The notes under the pieces: generated by a model
What the model saw: the letters and a program-made list of their open reading frames with translations, nothing else
What the model was told of the DNA's origin: nothing
Database searches by the model: none
Source of the DNA: Devosia faecipullorum
GTDB lineage: Bacteria; Pseudomonadota; Alphaproteobacteria; Rhizobiales; Devosiaceae
NCBI RefSeq assembly: GCF_015158295.1
Contig: NZ_JACDXV010000008.1
Coordinates: 47,687-111,686, forward strand
Direction of reading: 5' to 3'
DNA length: 64,000 nucleotides
Made by a program: the position numbers and the translations under genes
Shown: positions 24,876 to 33,829 of the stretch, in pieces
Layout of the letters: each line of letters starts with the position of its first letter
How positions within the stretch are numbered: position 1 is the stretch's first letter

Positions 24876-25469
24876 GTGGTCATTCTGCGCGCCTATCGTC
24901 CCGACGATCTCGATGCGCTCTATCGCATCTGCCTCGAAACCGGCGATGCCGGCCGCGACGCCACGCCGCTGCATAATGATCCGCTTCTGCTCGGGCATAT
25001 TTATTCGGCCCCCTATGGCGCGCTGGAGCCGAACAATGTCTTTGTCGCCGAAGACGAGGACGGCGTGGCCGGCTATGTCGTCGGCACCCATGACAGCGTG
25101 CGCTTTTCTCAGAAGCTGGAAGCGGAATGGTGGCCGCAACTGCGCCAGCATTACGCCAATGCGCGGGGCATGACCGATATGGATCGGGGCCGGATCGCCA
25201 CCATCATGCAGCCGCATGGCTCGCCGGCGGAACTGGTTGAACCTTATCCGGCGCATATCCACATGAACCTGCTGCCGCGTCTGCGCGGGCAGCGGATCGG
25301 CACGAAACTGCTCGACATGTGGATCGATCAGGCAAGATCGGCTGGTGTGCGCGGCATTCACCTGGGCGCCAGCGCCACCAACGAGGGCGGCATCGCTTTC
25401 TGGAGCCGCAGCGGCTTCAACCGACTACCGGTCGGCGGCGGCGCTGTCTGGTTCGGCATAACCTTATGA
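24876..25469 (+). CDS. GNAT-family N-acetyltransferase
   Basis: A 197-residue protein starting at GTG, two bases after the SDR stop. The acetyl-CoA-binding region 'LPRLRGQRIGTKLLDMWID' (near residues 132-150) contains the R/Q-x-x-G-x-G/A motif of GNAT enzymes. The following 'GIHLGASATNEGGIAFWSRSGF' is the usual C-terminal beta-bulge part. The substrate is unknown; the family acetylates small amines, aminoglycosides or protein N-termini. It is the last gene of the radA-side run and is followed by a strong terminator. Confidence 0.87.
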   Translation: MVILRAYRPDDLDALYRICLETGDAGRDATPLHNDPLLLGHIYSAPYGALEPNNVFVAEDEDGVAGYVVGTHDSVRFSQKLEAEWWPQLRQHYANARGMTDMDRGRIATIMQPHGSPAELVEPYPAHIHMNLLPRLRGQRIGTKLLDMWIDQARSAGVRGIHLGASATNEGGIAFWSRSGFNRLPVGGGAVWFGITL

Positions 25470-25473
25470 AAAT

Positions 25474-25498
25474 GGCCCGGATCGCTCCGGGCCTTTTC
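25474..25498. terminator. Bidirectional intrinsic terminator
   Basis: GGCCCGG (25474-25480) pairs with CCGGGCC (25487-25493) around a 6-base loop. TTTT follows on the plus strand and an A-run precedes it, so it can end both the GNAT transcript and the convergent CNNM/CBS transcript. Confidence 0.8.
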
Positions 25499-25551
25499 AT
25501 TTGATCGGGCAGGGCAGGGGGTAAGTCAGGCTCCCGCCGCTCCACTATGTC

Positions 25552-26841
25552 TCAACTCGGCACGACCAGGGGCGCAATCAGCACCTTGTCGATGCGGTGG
25601 CCATCGAGGTCCACCACTTCGAACCGCCAGCCATCGCGCTCGAAGGTCTCGCCCACGACCGGCAGGTGGTTGATGCTGGCCAACACATAGCCCGCCAAGG
25701 TCTCGTAGCGCGCGTCCTTGGGGACGGGCACCCGGAAGCGCTCGCGGAAATCGTCCACCGGCATCCAGCCGGCCACGAGCCAGGAGCCATCCTCGCGCTC
25801 GACGACAGCCGGTTCGTCGCCGGGCTCCTCGTTGTAGACGCCGGTTATGACTTCCAGCACGTCGCCAAAGGTGATGATGCCTTCGAAATGGCCATATTCA
25901 TCCACCACCAGCGCCAATTGGGCACTGACCTTGCGCAGCGCGTCGATAACGTCGAGCGCATCCGCATGTTCCATGACCACCGGCACCGGCCGCACCAGCT
26001 TGCGCAGGTCAGGCTGCTGCCCTGCCGCCAGCGCCGGAAGCAGGTCGGACAACGACAGCACGCCGAGAATGGAATCGGCATCGCCCTCCTGAACCAGGAT
26101 GCGCGAATGGCTGCTTGAGAGAATGGTCTTGAGGTTTTCCTCGTAGGAATCCTCGACATCGACCACTTCCACATCAAGACGCGGCGTCATGATCCCGCGT
26201 GCGGAACGGTCGGCCAGGCGCATGACGCCTGAAATCATCGAATGTTCTTCGGTTTCGAAAATGCCCGCCGTAGTGGCCTCGGCGATGATAGTGCGGACCT
26301 CTTCTTCGGTCACCGATTCTTCGGCCTGGCCACTTTGGCCCAGTAGGCGCAGGACGAACTTGCCGGAAATGTCGAGAAACCAGACGATCGGCGTGCCGAC
26401 CAGCGCCAGCATGGTCATGGGACCGGCAACGCGGGAGGCAACACCCTCGGGATTGCGCAGGGCGACTTGCTTGGGCACCAGTTCACCCAGGATCAGGGTG
26501 ACATAGGTGATGGCGACCACGACGACACCGGTGCCCATCACATCGGCAATGCCCGATGTCAGGCCGGACACGCGCAGGATCTCGGCGAGGCGCAGGCCCA
26601 GCGTGGCGCCCGAAAAGGCACCCGCGAGAATGCCGACCAGGGTGATGCCGATTTGCACGGAGGAGAGGAACTTGCCCGGATTTTCGGCCAACTTGATGGC
26701 CTGTGCGGCGCCCTTATTGCCTTGATCGGCCAAAACCTTGAGACGCGCGGGACGGGAAGATACGACGGCCAGTTCAGACATGGCCAGAGCGCCGTTCACG
26801 AGAATCAGAACGACGACGATGAGGATTTCTGTAAGCAACAA
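25552..26841 (-). CDS. CNNM/CorC-HlyC family membrane protein with CBS domains
   Basis: About 430 residues. The N-terminal DUF21/CNNM transmembrane domain ('LTEILIVVVLILVNGALAMS' opening) has three to four membrane spans. A CBS-domain pair ('GIMTPRLDVEVVDVEDSYEE' and 'VIDALRKVSAQLALVVDEYG') follows, and the C-terminal CorC_HlyC domain ends the protein. Relatives labelled hemolysin or CorC are thought to be divalent-cation exporters or regulators. The start is uncertain. The frame is open to ATG 26994, but the extra 51 residues are Cys/His-rich and unlike the family, so a TTG at 26841 (or 26838) next to the conserved N-terminus is proposed. No clear ribosome site is visible. Confidence 0.82.
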   Translation of the reverse strand: MLLTEILIVVVLILVNGALAMSELAVVSSRPARLKVLADQGNKGAAQAIKLAENPGKFLSSVQIGITLVGILAGAFSGATLGLRLAEILRVSGLTSGIADVMGTGVVVVAITYVTLILGELVPKQVALRNPEGVASRVAGPMTMLALVGTPIVWFLDISGKFVLRLLGQSGQAEESVTEEEVRTIIAEATTAGIFETEEHSMISGVMRLADRSARGIMTPRLDVEVVDVEDSYEENLKTILSSSHSRILVQEGDADSILGVLSLSDLLPALAAGQQPDLRKLVRPVPVVMEHADALDVIDALRKVSAQLALVVDEYGHFEGIITFGDVLEVITGVYNEEPGDEPAVVEREDGSWLVAGWMPVDDFRERFRVPVPKDARYETLAGYVLASINHLPVVGETFERDGWRFEVVDLDGHRIDKVLIAPLVVPS

Positions 26842-27030
26842 AGTGCAATGTTGGCACGCCGCGACCAATGGCGGGGTGCTACGACGCCGTGCAATATAAG
26901 GAAGATCGTGGCTATGTGAATAGGCGAATGGGCGGATCGGGCATTTCCCGCAAAAGTTGAAACAGTTTTGCGGGATAGAAACGCGATATAACAAGGGATT
27001 AGAGGCGCCGAGACGCCTTTGCTACCCTTG

Positions 27031-28479
27031 TTATTTCTTGTTGGCGTAGGGATTCTTGCCGCCCCGGATCCAGAGACGGATCGGTGTACCCGGCATGTCG
27101 AAGGCCTCGCGCAGCCCGTTGACCAGATAGCGCTGATACGAGGCCGGTACGGCGTCGGGCCGGGAGGCGAACACGATGAAGCTGGGCGGTCGTGTCTTGG
27201 CCTGCGTCATATAGCGCATCTTGAGACGCCGGCCCGAGATTGCCGGAGGCGGATGGCCTTCAAGCATGCCCGCCAGCCAGCGATTGAGCCGCGAGGTGGA
27301 GACGTGGGCGTTCCAGCTCCGCTCGATGGCGAAGATGGCGTCCATGAGCTTGTCGATATTGCGTCCGGTCAGGCCGGAGAGCGTCACCAGCGGCACGCCC
27401 CTGATCTGCGGCAGCAGGCGCTCACAGGCTTCCCGCAATTCGGCAAGAGCCTTGTTCTTGTCCTCGATCAGATCCCACTTATTGAGCGCGATGACCATGG
27501 CGCGCCCTTCGCGCTCCACCAGATCGGCCAAAGCCAGATCCTGTTTCTCGAAGGGAATGGTGGCGTCGAGCAGCAGCACGACGACTTCGGCATATTGGAT
27601 GGAACGCAGGCTATCGCCCACGGCCAGCTTTTCGAGCTTTTCCTGCACGCGGGAGCGGCGGCGTATGCCGGCTGTGTCCACCAGATTGATGGTGCGGCCT
27701 TCCCATTCCCACGGCACGAGAATGGAATCGCGGGTAATGCCGGCCTCGGGGCCGACCAGAACGCGATCTTCGCCCACCATTCGATTGACCAGCGTGGACT
27801 TGCCCGCATTGGGGCGTCCGACAATGGCCACGTTGAGATAGCGGCGCGGATTCCAGCGCAGCGTGGCGTCTTCGCCCTCGCCTTCGAGCATGTCGGGGGT
27901 AATATCGACATCGACTTCGGGAAGAATATCGAGATCGTCCACGGCGCCCGAGCGCGCTTCATCCTCGGCCTTCTTTTCGGCGGCGCGGTCAATGGCGGCC
28001 GAAACGATGGAATAGAGTTCGGACAGGCCCAGTCCATGCTCGGCGGACAGCGCGATGGGCTCGCCGAAACCCAGTTTGAACGCTTCGACCAGACCGGCCT
28101 CGGCGGCCTTGCTCTCGGCCTTGTTGCCGACCAGATGCACGCCCTTGCCCGCCTTGCGCAGCACCTGGGCGAAGCGCTGGTCGAGCGGAGTGACTCCGGC
28201 CCTGGCGTCGATCATGAACAGGATGATGTCGGCTTCCTGAATCGCCAATTCGGTCTGCTGGCGCATCCGGTCTTCGAGGCTGCCATCGCGCACGTCCTCA
28301 TAGCCCGCCGTGTCGAGTACACGGAAGGTCAGGTCGGCGATATGTCCCTCGGCCTCGCGGCGGTCGCGGGTGACGCCGGGCGTGTCGTCGACCAGCGCGA
28401 TCTTGCGGCCCACCAGCCGGTTGAACAGGGTGGACTTGCCCACATTGGGACGGCCGACAATGGCTAACGTGACCGTCAT
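27031..28479 (-). CDS. der: Ribosome assembly GTPase Der (EngA)
   Basis: A 482-residue essential GTPase for 50S subunit maturation. It has the diagnostic two GTPase domains in tandem: first P-loop 'GRPNVGKST' at about 8-16, second 'GRPNAGKST' near 220. Each has DxxG ('DTAGYED', 'DTAGIRR') and NKxE/NKWD motifs ('VGNKAES', 'ALNKWD'). A KH-like C-terminal domain follows and ends in a basic tail 'NPYANKK'. The linker between the domains is long and acidic, as is common in alphaproteobacteria. It lies 27 bases downstream of the YfgM-like gene, the same pairing as in E. coli but without bamB between them. Confidence 0.96.
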   Translation of the reverse strand: MTVTLAIVGRPNVGKSTLFNRLVGRKIALVDDTPGVTRDRREAEGHIADLTFRVLDTAGYEDVRDGSLEDRMRQQTELAIQEADIILFMIDARAGVTPLDQRFAQVLRKAGKGVHLVGNKAESKAAEAGLVEAFKLGFGEPIALSAEHGLGLSELYSIVSAAIDRAAEKKAEDEARSGAVDDLDILPEVDVDITPDMLEGEGEDATLRWNPRRYLNVAIVGRPNAGKSTLVNRMVGEDRVLVGPEAGITRDSILVPWEWEGRTINLVDTAGIRRRSRVQEKLEKLAVGDSLRSIQYAEVVVLLLDATIPFEKQDLALADLVEREGRAMVIALNKWDLIEDKNKALAELREACERLLPQIRGVPLVTLSGLTGRNIDKLMDAIFAIERSWNAHVSTSRLNRWLAGMLEGHPPPAISGRRLKMRYMTQAKTRPPSFIVFASRPDAVPASYQRYLVNGLREAFDMPGTPIRLWIRGGKNPYANKK

Positions 28480-28506
28480 GGCGATATTCCCTTCGGCGAG
28501 GCCGGA

Positions 28507-29223
28507 TTATTCGGTGGCTGGCTCGCCGGAAGCGGGCGTTTCGGCCTGATCGGCTGCCGGTGCGCTCGCCGTACCGGCGGACAGCATCTGCGCCATGTAA
28601 TAGGCCATGCGGTTGCGAATATTCGCATCGGCCAGCGGATCATCGAGCACGGATTGGAACCGCGCTTCGGCAGCAGTGAAATTGCCGGCCTTGTATTCAG
28701 CCAGACCCAGCAATTCACGGGCGATGCGGCGAAACTGGCCGTCATCGGTCGCGAGGGTGGCGATGCGAGCCTCCACATCGGCCAGCGAGCCATTGTCGAC
28801 CAGAAGATTGCCCGCCAGCAGCAAAGCCAGTTCGCGCAGGCGCATATTGGACTGGCTATTGGCCAGCGCGTCATAGGCGGCGATTGCGGCGGGAATGTCG
28901 TCCTGCTCGGCCAGCAACGCCGCCTTGCGGAACTCGGCCAGAACCGGGTAGCCGCCCGAACCGTCTTTCATCAATTGCTCGAGCTTGGCCTGCGCGGCGG
29001 CGAGGTCGCCTTGCCCAGCAGTGTCCAGCGCCGCATAGAGCTGCTCGGAGGATTGCGACGACTGGCTCTTGGTGTACCAGCTCCAGCCCTCATTCGCGGC
29101 CACGAGCCCGACGATAGCGATGGCGCCGCCGATCACGAAGGGCGCAAACCGGCGCCACAGTGCCCGCATGCGGTCGGAGCGCAGTTCCTCGTCAATTTCG
29201 CGGAAGATATTTTCGTTGGACAT
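28507..29223 (-). CDS. YfgM-like TPR membrane protein
   Basis: A 238-residue protein with a cytoplasmic N-terminus ('MSNENIFREIDEELRSDRMR'), one membrane span near residues 28-45 ('FVIGGAIAIVGLVAANEGW') and a periplasmic TPR-type helical region, then a short acidic/proline tail. This is the YfgM/TPR_21 family; E. coli YfgM is an ancillary subunit at the SecYEG translocon that works with periplasmic chaperones. Placement directly before der matches the E. coli order yfgM-bamB-der, except that no bamB is present. Confidence 0.82.
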   Translation of the reverse strand: MSNENIFREIDEELRSDRMRALWRRFAPFVIGGAIAIVGLVAANEGWSWYTKSQSSQSSEQLYAALDTAGQGDLAAAQAKLEQLMKDGSGGYPVLAEFRKAALLAEQDDIPAAIAAYDALANSQSNMRLRELALLLAGNLLVDNGSLADVEARIATLATDDGQFRRIARELLGLAEYKAGNFTAAEARFQSVLDDPLADANIRNRMAYYMAQMLSAGTASAPAADQAETPASGEPATE

Positions 29224-29315
29224 GGCCAGCCGTCGATGCGTTCTAAATCGGGCGCAGCTTTATCACGCGCCCTCTGGAATGCAAACCGGATGCGAGCCGG
29301 CGCCGTCAGCGGCGA

Positions 29316-30443
29316 CTATTCCGGCAGCCGTCCGTCTCCGACATAGTTCCGGCTATACCGCCCCTTGAGGCTGGTGAGGATTTCATAGCCGATCGTGCCG
29401 CCCAGCTCGGCCTGCTCGTCGATGCCGATATTCGGCCCCAGAACTTCCGCGCCCTCGCCTGGATCGGGCAGATCGGAGCCCAGTTCGGTGACGTCGACGA
29501 TCGTCAGGTCCATCGAAATCCGCCCGACGACCGGGCAGGCCTTGCCGCGAATGAAGACTTTGCCGCCCGGATGCTGGTTGGTGCCGGACATGGTGCGGAA
29601 AAATCCATCCGCATAGCCATAGCCGAGCACGGCGAGTCGCGAATTGCGGTTGAGTGTATAGGTCGCGCCATAGCCTACGCTTTCGCCGGTGCGCGCCTCG
29701 GTGATCTGCAGGATCGGCACATGCAGCGTCACCACCGGCTGCATCGGGTTCTTGCGCCCAGTGACAGCCCGCCCGCCATAAAGCGCTACGCCTGGGCGCA
29801 CCATCTGGAAATGATAGTCGCGCCCGCTCATCAGTCCCGCCGAATTGGCCAGCGATGCCGGAATGGTGGGGAATTGTGAGCGCACCGAACCGAACAGCGC
29901 CAATTGCGTGCGGTTCTTCTCGTGATTGGGAATATCTGCGCAGGCCAGATGGCTCATGATCATCTGCGGCGCATAGCCCAGCGCGTCGATGCGCTCGCGC
30001 ACCAAAGCTGCTTCATTCAGCCGGAAGCCCAGCCGGTTGATGCCGGTGTCGAAATGGAACCCGGCAGGATAGGCCTCGTTGCGCTCGACGCATTTGGCGA
30101 GCCATTCCTCCAGCATGGACATGGAGGACAGGACCGGCATCAGGTTTTGCCGGATATAGAGATTGGCCGCGCCCGGATAGAGCCCGTAAAGCACGAAGAT
30201 GTGCGCGTCCGGCACGGCGGCCCGCACGGCAATGCCCTCATCGGGCGTTGCCACGAAGAAGAAGCGCGCGCCCGCCGCATGCAAGGCTCTGCTGGTCATG
30301 TCGATGCCGGTGCCATAGGCATCGGCCTTGACCACGGCGGCCGTCAAAGCGCCCGCGCTCACCTTGTCGAGGGCGCGCCAGTTGCGGGCCAAAGCCCCCA
30401 GATCGATGCTCAATTGGCCGCCAAGGCCGGATGTCAGCGTCAT
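29316..30443 (-). CDS. alr: Alanine racemase
   Basis: A 375-residue PLP enzyme that makes D-alanine for peptidoglycan. The PLP lysine is Lys39 in 'VVKADAYGTG'. The C-terminal beta domain contains 'GYGYADGFFR' and the catalytic tyrosine region 'VGYGATYTLN'. 'MVRPGVALYGG' is also characteristic. Length is normal. It begins two bases after the dnaB stop, so the two are probably co-transcribed. Confidence 0.95.
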   Translation of the reverse strand: MTLTSGLGGQLSIDLGALARNWRALDKVSAGALTAAVVKADAYGTGIDMTSRALHAAGARFFFVATPDEGIAVRAAVPDAHIFVLYGLYPGAANLYIRQNLMPVLSSMSMLEEWLAKCVERNEAYPAGFHFDTGINRLGFRLNEAALVRERIDALGYAPQMIMSHLACADIPNHEKNRTQLALFGSVRSQFPTIPASLANSAGLMSGRDYHFQMVRPGVALYGGRAVTGRKNPMQPVVTLHVPILQITEARTGESVGYGATYTLNRNSRLAVLGYGYADGFFRTMSGTNQHPGGKVFIRGKACPVVGRISMDLTIVDVTELGSDLPDPGEGAEVLGPNIGIDEQAELGGTIGYEILTSLKGRYSRNYVGDGRLPE

Positions 30444-30445
30444 GC

Positions 30446-31930
30446 CTATTCCATGCGTTCGGGCAGGTAGTCTGCCCGAGCAAGGTTACCAAAGCGGGTA
30501 AATTGCGCCTCGAAGCTTAACTGCACCGTGCCGGTGGGACCGTGGCGCTGCTTGGCGATGATGACTTCCGCCTTGCCGTGCACCTTTTCCATTTCCCCCT
30601 GCCAGGCCAGATGTTCGGGCGTTCCCTCCTTGGGCTCCTTGTTTTTGAGATAATATTCTTCGCGGTACACGAACAGAACCACGTCGGCGTCCTGCTCGAT
30701 AGACCCCGATTCGCGTAGATCCGCCAGTTGCGGGTGCTTGTCGTCGCGCGCTTCGACCTGGCGGGAGAGCTGGCTGAGCGCGATGATCGGCACTTCCAGC
30801 TCCTTGGCCAGCGCCTTGAGCGTCGTCGTGATCTCGGTCAATTCCTGCACGCGGTTCTGGCTCGACGCCTTGGAGGAGCCGGACAGCAGCTGCAAATAGT
30901 CCACGATCAAAAGGTCGAGCCCCTTCTGCCGCTTGAGCCGGCGGGCGCGGGCCGCCAGTTGGGCCACCGAAATGCCGCCCGTGTCGTCGATGAACAGTGG
31001 AACCTTGCTCATCATGTTGGAAACATCCACCAGCTTGGAAAACTGGTTGTCATGGATGCGGCCGCGGCGGATGTCGGACGAGGAGATTTCCGCCTGCTCG
31101 GCCAGGATACGGGTGGCGAGCTGTTCGGAACTCATTTCGAGGCTGAAAAAGCCGACCTGGCCGCCATTGACGGTCTTGGAATGCCCGTCCGGCGTCACCT
31201 CGCCGCGCCAGGCCTTGGCGACGTTATAGGCGATATTGGTCACCAGCGAGGTCTTGCCCATGGCCGGGCGACCCGCGAGAATGATCAGGTCGCTGCGCTG
31301 CAGGCCGCCCATCTGCCGGTCGAGGTCGTGCAGGTCGGTGGCGACGCCCGAGAGCCCGCCGTCGCGCTGGAAGGCTTCGCCGGCCATCTGGATCGAGGCG
31401 CTGAGCGCGGCGCCGAACGGCTGGAAGCCGCCGTCATAGCGGCCCTTCTCGGCCAGTTGGAACAGTTCGCCCTCTACCTTCTCGATCTGCTTGACAGGGG
31501 TCATCTCGACATCGGCATCATAGGCGACCGACACCATTTCCTCGCCCACCTGGATCAGGTTGCGGCGAATGGCGAGATCGTAGATGGCCTGCCCGTAGTC
31601 TGCGGCGTTGAGCACCGTGGTCGCTTCCGCTGCCAGCCGCGACAGATATTGCATCATGGTGACGTCGGGCAGCAGCTGGTCGGGCAGGTGGGTCTTGAGC
31701 GTCGCCGGTTCCGCTGCCTTGCCGGCGCGGATGATCTTGCCCGCCAGCTCATAAATCTCGCGGTGGATTGGCTCGTAGAAATGCTCCGGCATCAGGAAGT
31801 CGGCGACGCGATAGAAGGCGTCGTTGTTGATCAGGATGGCGCCCAACAGCGCCTGTTCCACATCCACGTTGTGGGGGGCCGTGCGGAAGGATTTTTCCTC
31901 AGCGGGGTGAATGCGTGCGATCTCGGCCAT
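30446..31930 (-). CDS. dnaB: Replicative DNA helicase DnaB
   Basis: A 494-residue hexameric helicase that unwinds DNA at the replication fork. The N-terminal primase-interacting domain contains 'NVDVEQALLGAILINNDAFY'. The RecA-like motor has Walker A 'GRPAMGKTS' near 219, Walker B 'LLIVDYLQLLSG', and C-terminal 'SFEAQFTRFGNL'. A long lysine/glutamate insert ('NKEPKEGTPEHLAWQGEMEK') is typical of alphaproteobacterial DnaB. No intein is present. It is encoded upstream of alr and downstream of the rpsF-rpsR-rplI group. Confidence 0.97.
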   Translation of the reverse strand: MAEIARIHPAEEKSFRTAPHNVDVEQALLGAILINNDAFYRVADFLMPEHFYEPIHREIYELAGKIIRAGKAAEPATLKTHLPDQLLPDVTMMQYLSRLAAEATTVLNAADYGQAIYDLAIRRNLIQVGEEMVSVAYDADVEMTPVKQIEKVEGELFQLAEKGRYDGGFQPFGAALSASIQMAGEAFQRDGGLSGVATDLHDLDRQMGGLQRSDLIILAGRPAMGKTSLVTNIAYNVAKAWRGEVTPDGHSKTVNGGQVGFFSLEMSSEQLATRILAEQAEISSSDIRRGRIHDNQFSKLVDVSNMMSKVPLFIDDTGGISVAQLAARARRLKRQKGLDLLIVDYLQLLSGSSKASSQNRVQELTEITTTLKALAKELEVPIIALSQLSRQVEARDDKHPQLADLRESGSIEQDADVVLFVYREEYYLKNKEPKEGTPEHLAWQGEMEKVHGKAEVIIAKQRHGPTGTVQLSFEAQFTRFGNLARADYLPERME

Positions 31931-32113
31931 GATGAACTCGGTGGGTATTAACCTTTCTTAACCACGCGCCTCGGCGCGAGTCTCGAACAAGACTCGCCCT
32001 AACTTGCGAGGGTTAATGTACCGCAAACGTTCCATGTGAACAGCGGGGACAACGGGGATTGTGATCGTGCAGGCTTGCGGGGCTATTGAACCGATTCTGT
32101 CCCTTATACGGCA

Positions 32114-32145
32114 AAAGGCCGGGCACAGGGCCCGGCCTTTAAAAT
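32114..32145 (-). terminator. Intrinsic terminator after rplI
   Basis: AAAGGCCGGG (32114-32123) pairs with CCCGGCCTTT (32131-32140) around a 7-base loop. On the minus strand the stem runs into TTTT. It sits 26 bases beyond the rplI stop. Confidence 0.75.
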
Positions 32146-32165
32146 TCAACGCTCGCGCGAAGAAT

Positions 32166-32732
32166 TCAGTCTTCGAAACGGTCGTCCTGGGCGGCATCGG
32201 CCTGGCCGGCGGCGAAATCGCCACCTTCATCGGCTTCGAAATGATGCACGGTGACGTCTTCACCGGCGGCCTGACGTTCGGCTTCGTCGGCCGAGCGGGC
32301 GACGTTGACGATGATCGAGACGGCGACTTCGGGGTGCAGCGACAGGGCGACGCTGTGCACGCCGACCGACTTGATCGGCTCGGCCAGGTCGACCTGGTTG
32401 CGCTGAACGGTGAAGCCTTCGCCGGCAAGGGCTTCCACGACGTCGCGGGCAGCGACCGAACCATAGAGCTGGCCGGTTTCGCCGGCCTGACGGATCAGGA
32501 CGACGGTGGTGCCATTGAGGCCTTCGGCGACGCCGGCGGCGGCATTGCGGCGCTCTTCATTGCGCTGCTCGATGTGAGCGCGCTCGTTTTCGAAACGCTT
32601 GCGGTTGGCTTCGGTGGCGCGCAGGGCCTTGCCCTGGGGAAGCAGGAAGTTACGGGCAAAGCCGTCCTTCACATTGACTTCGGCGCCGATACCGCCGGTG
32701 CGGCCGATACGTTCGAGCAGAATGACTTTCAT
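32166..32732 (-). CDS. rplI: 50S ribosomal protein L9 (bL9)
   Basis: A 188-residue protein with the conserved L9 N-terminal rRNA-binding domain ('[20 protein letters not shown]...[15 protein letters not shown]'), the long connecting helix and the C-terminal domain. It is about 40 residues longer than E. coli L9 because of an acidic, alanine- and aspartate-rich tail ('[17 protein letters not shown]'), a common feature in alphaproteobacteria. The third gene of the rpsF-rpsR-rplI operon. The 212-base gap before it shows no gene; the DUF2232 membrane gene often found between rpsR and rplI is absent. Confidence 0.96.
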   Translation of the reverse strand: MKVILLERIGRTGGIGAEVNVKDGFARNFLLPQGKALRATEANRKRFENERAHIEQRNEERRNAAAGVAEGLNGTTVVLIRQAGETGQLYGSVAARDVVEALAGEGFTVQRNQVDLAEPIKSVGVHSVALSLHPEVAVSIIVNVARSADEAERQAAGEDVTVHHFEADEGGDFAAGQADAAQDDRFED

Positions 32733-32944
32733 TTGCTTTTTCCTTTGGCTGTCCCGCCTCTGGGGCGGTTAGGAGATGTGAACCATTCACGTCCCCAGCT
32801 TTGCGTCCTCCGGACGCTTTAGGTTGAGAAGCCATCCGACCCCTCAACCTTCATCACCACCCGGCTTGTGCGGGTGGTCCATTCTGCCATCCTCTGGATT
32901 GCCCAGACGAGCCGGGCAATGCCGATAGAGGAAGGGCGTAGTTC

Positions 32945-33199
32945 TTACTGAACTGCGTAGGGCATCAGGCCGATGAAACGGGCGCGCTTGATGGCGCGGG
33001 CCAGTTCACGCTGCTTCTTGGCGGAAACGGCGGTGATGCGGCTCGGCACGATCTTGCCGCGCTCGGAAACGTAGCGCGAGAGCAGGCGCACGTCCTTGTA
33101 GTCGATCTTGGGTGCGCCTTCGCCCGAGAACGGGCAGGTCTTGCGACGACGCTGGAACGGGCGGCGGGCCTGGGAAGTGGTAAGGTCTTTGATAGCCAT
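32945..33199 (-). CDS. rpsR: 30S ribosomal protein S18 (bS18)
   Basis: An 84-residue protein with the full S18 pattern: 'RRKTCPFSG', '[19 protein letters not shown]', '[20 protein letters not shown]'. It binds S6 in the small-subunit platform. It starts 18 bases after the rpsF stop and is co-transcribed with it. Normal length and start. Confidence 0.97.
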   Translation of the reverse strand: MAIKDLTTSQARRPFQRRRKTCPFSGEGAPKIDYKDVRLLSRYVSERGKIVPSRITAVSAKKQRELARAIKRARFIGLMPYAVQ

Positions 33200-33217
33200 T
33201 TATCCTGTTCCTTTATC

Positions 33218-33619
33218 TTAGAACCGACGGGGGCGGCGTTCGCCCGAGAAGCCGCCACGGTCGCCACCGCGCGGAGCGCCATCGCGGTCATCGCGGTCGC
33301 GCTTCTGCATCATGGCCGAGGGGCCTTCTTCCAGTTCGTCGACACGCACGGTCATGAAGCGCAGGATGTCTTCATTGATGCGCATCTGGCGTTCCATTTC
33401 AGCAACGGCAGCCGGAGCGGCTTCGATGTTGAGCAGGGTATAGTGCGCCTTGCGGTTCTTGCGGATGCGGTAGGAGAGACCCTTGAGGCCCCAATATTCG
33501 TTCTTGGTCACCTTGCCGCCGCCCTGGGCGAGAATGTCGGTCAGGGCAGTGGTCAATTCCTCGACCTGCTGCTGGGACACGTCCTGGCGAGCGAGGAAAA
33601 TGTGTTCGTAAAGGGCCAT
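33218..33619 (-). CDS. rpsF: 30S ribosomal protein S6 (bS6)
   Basis: A 133-residue protein: '[20 protein letters not shown]' is the S6 start, with an in-frame upstream extension to 33691 rejected as it lacks family similarity. A GGAAGG ribosome site lies before the ATG at 33617-33619. The final 30 residues are a disordered Arg/Gly/Asp tail ('[16 protein letters not shown]'), as in many alphaproteobacteria. First gene of the operon; its leader contains a stable hairpin. Confidence 0.96.
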   Translation of the reverse strand: MALYEHIFLARQDVSQQQVEELTTALTDILAQGGGKVTKNEYWGLKGLSYRIRKNRKAHYTLLNIEAAPAAVAEMERQMRINEDILRFMTVRVDELEEGPSAMMQKRDRDDRDGAPRGGDRGGFSGERRPRRF

Positions 33620-33725
33620 TGATGCGCCTTCCTTTCGGTTTCGATACGCAATGCCTGGCGCGGAGCCCCTTCGAAGCCGGAAAGGCGTCAAAGCAGTCTT
33701 GCAAAGAGCGGGAACACGGGAGGCC

Positions 33726-33740
33726 GGGTCCGAAAGACCC
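33726..33740 (-). promoter_or_regulatory. Leader hairpin upstream of rpsF
   Basis: On the minus strand GGGTC-TTTCG-GACCC forms a compact stem about 107 bases before the rpsF ATG. Many bacteria carry an S6:S18-binding leader here, with a CCG bulge mimicking the 16S rRNA site. The hairpin position fits, but I cannot confirm the full motif by eye. Confidence 0.35.
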
Positions 33741-33829
33741 TATTTCTCCAAAAGGAAAAACCCTCCGTTCAGCCCCCGGCCAAACGAATTGCTGGCGGCG
33801 CTATAGAGCAAGGCGGCGGGATTGGCAAG

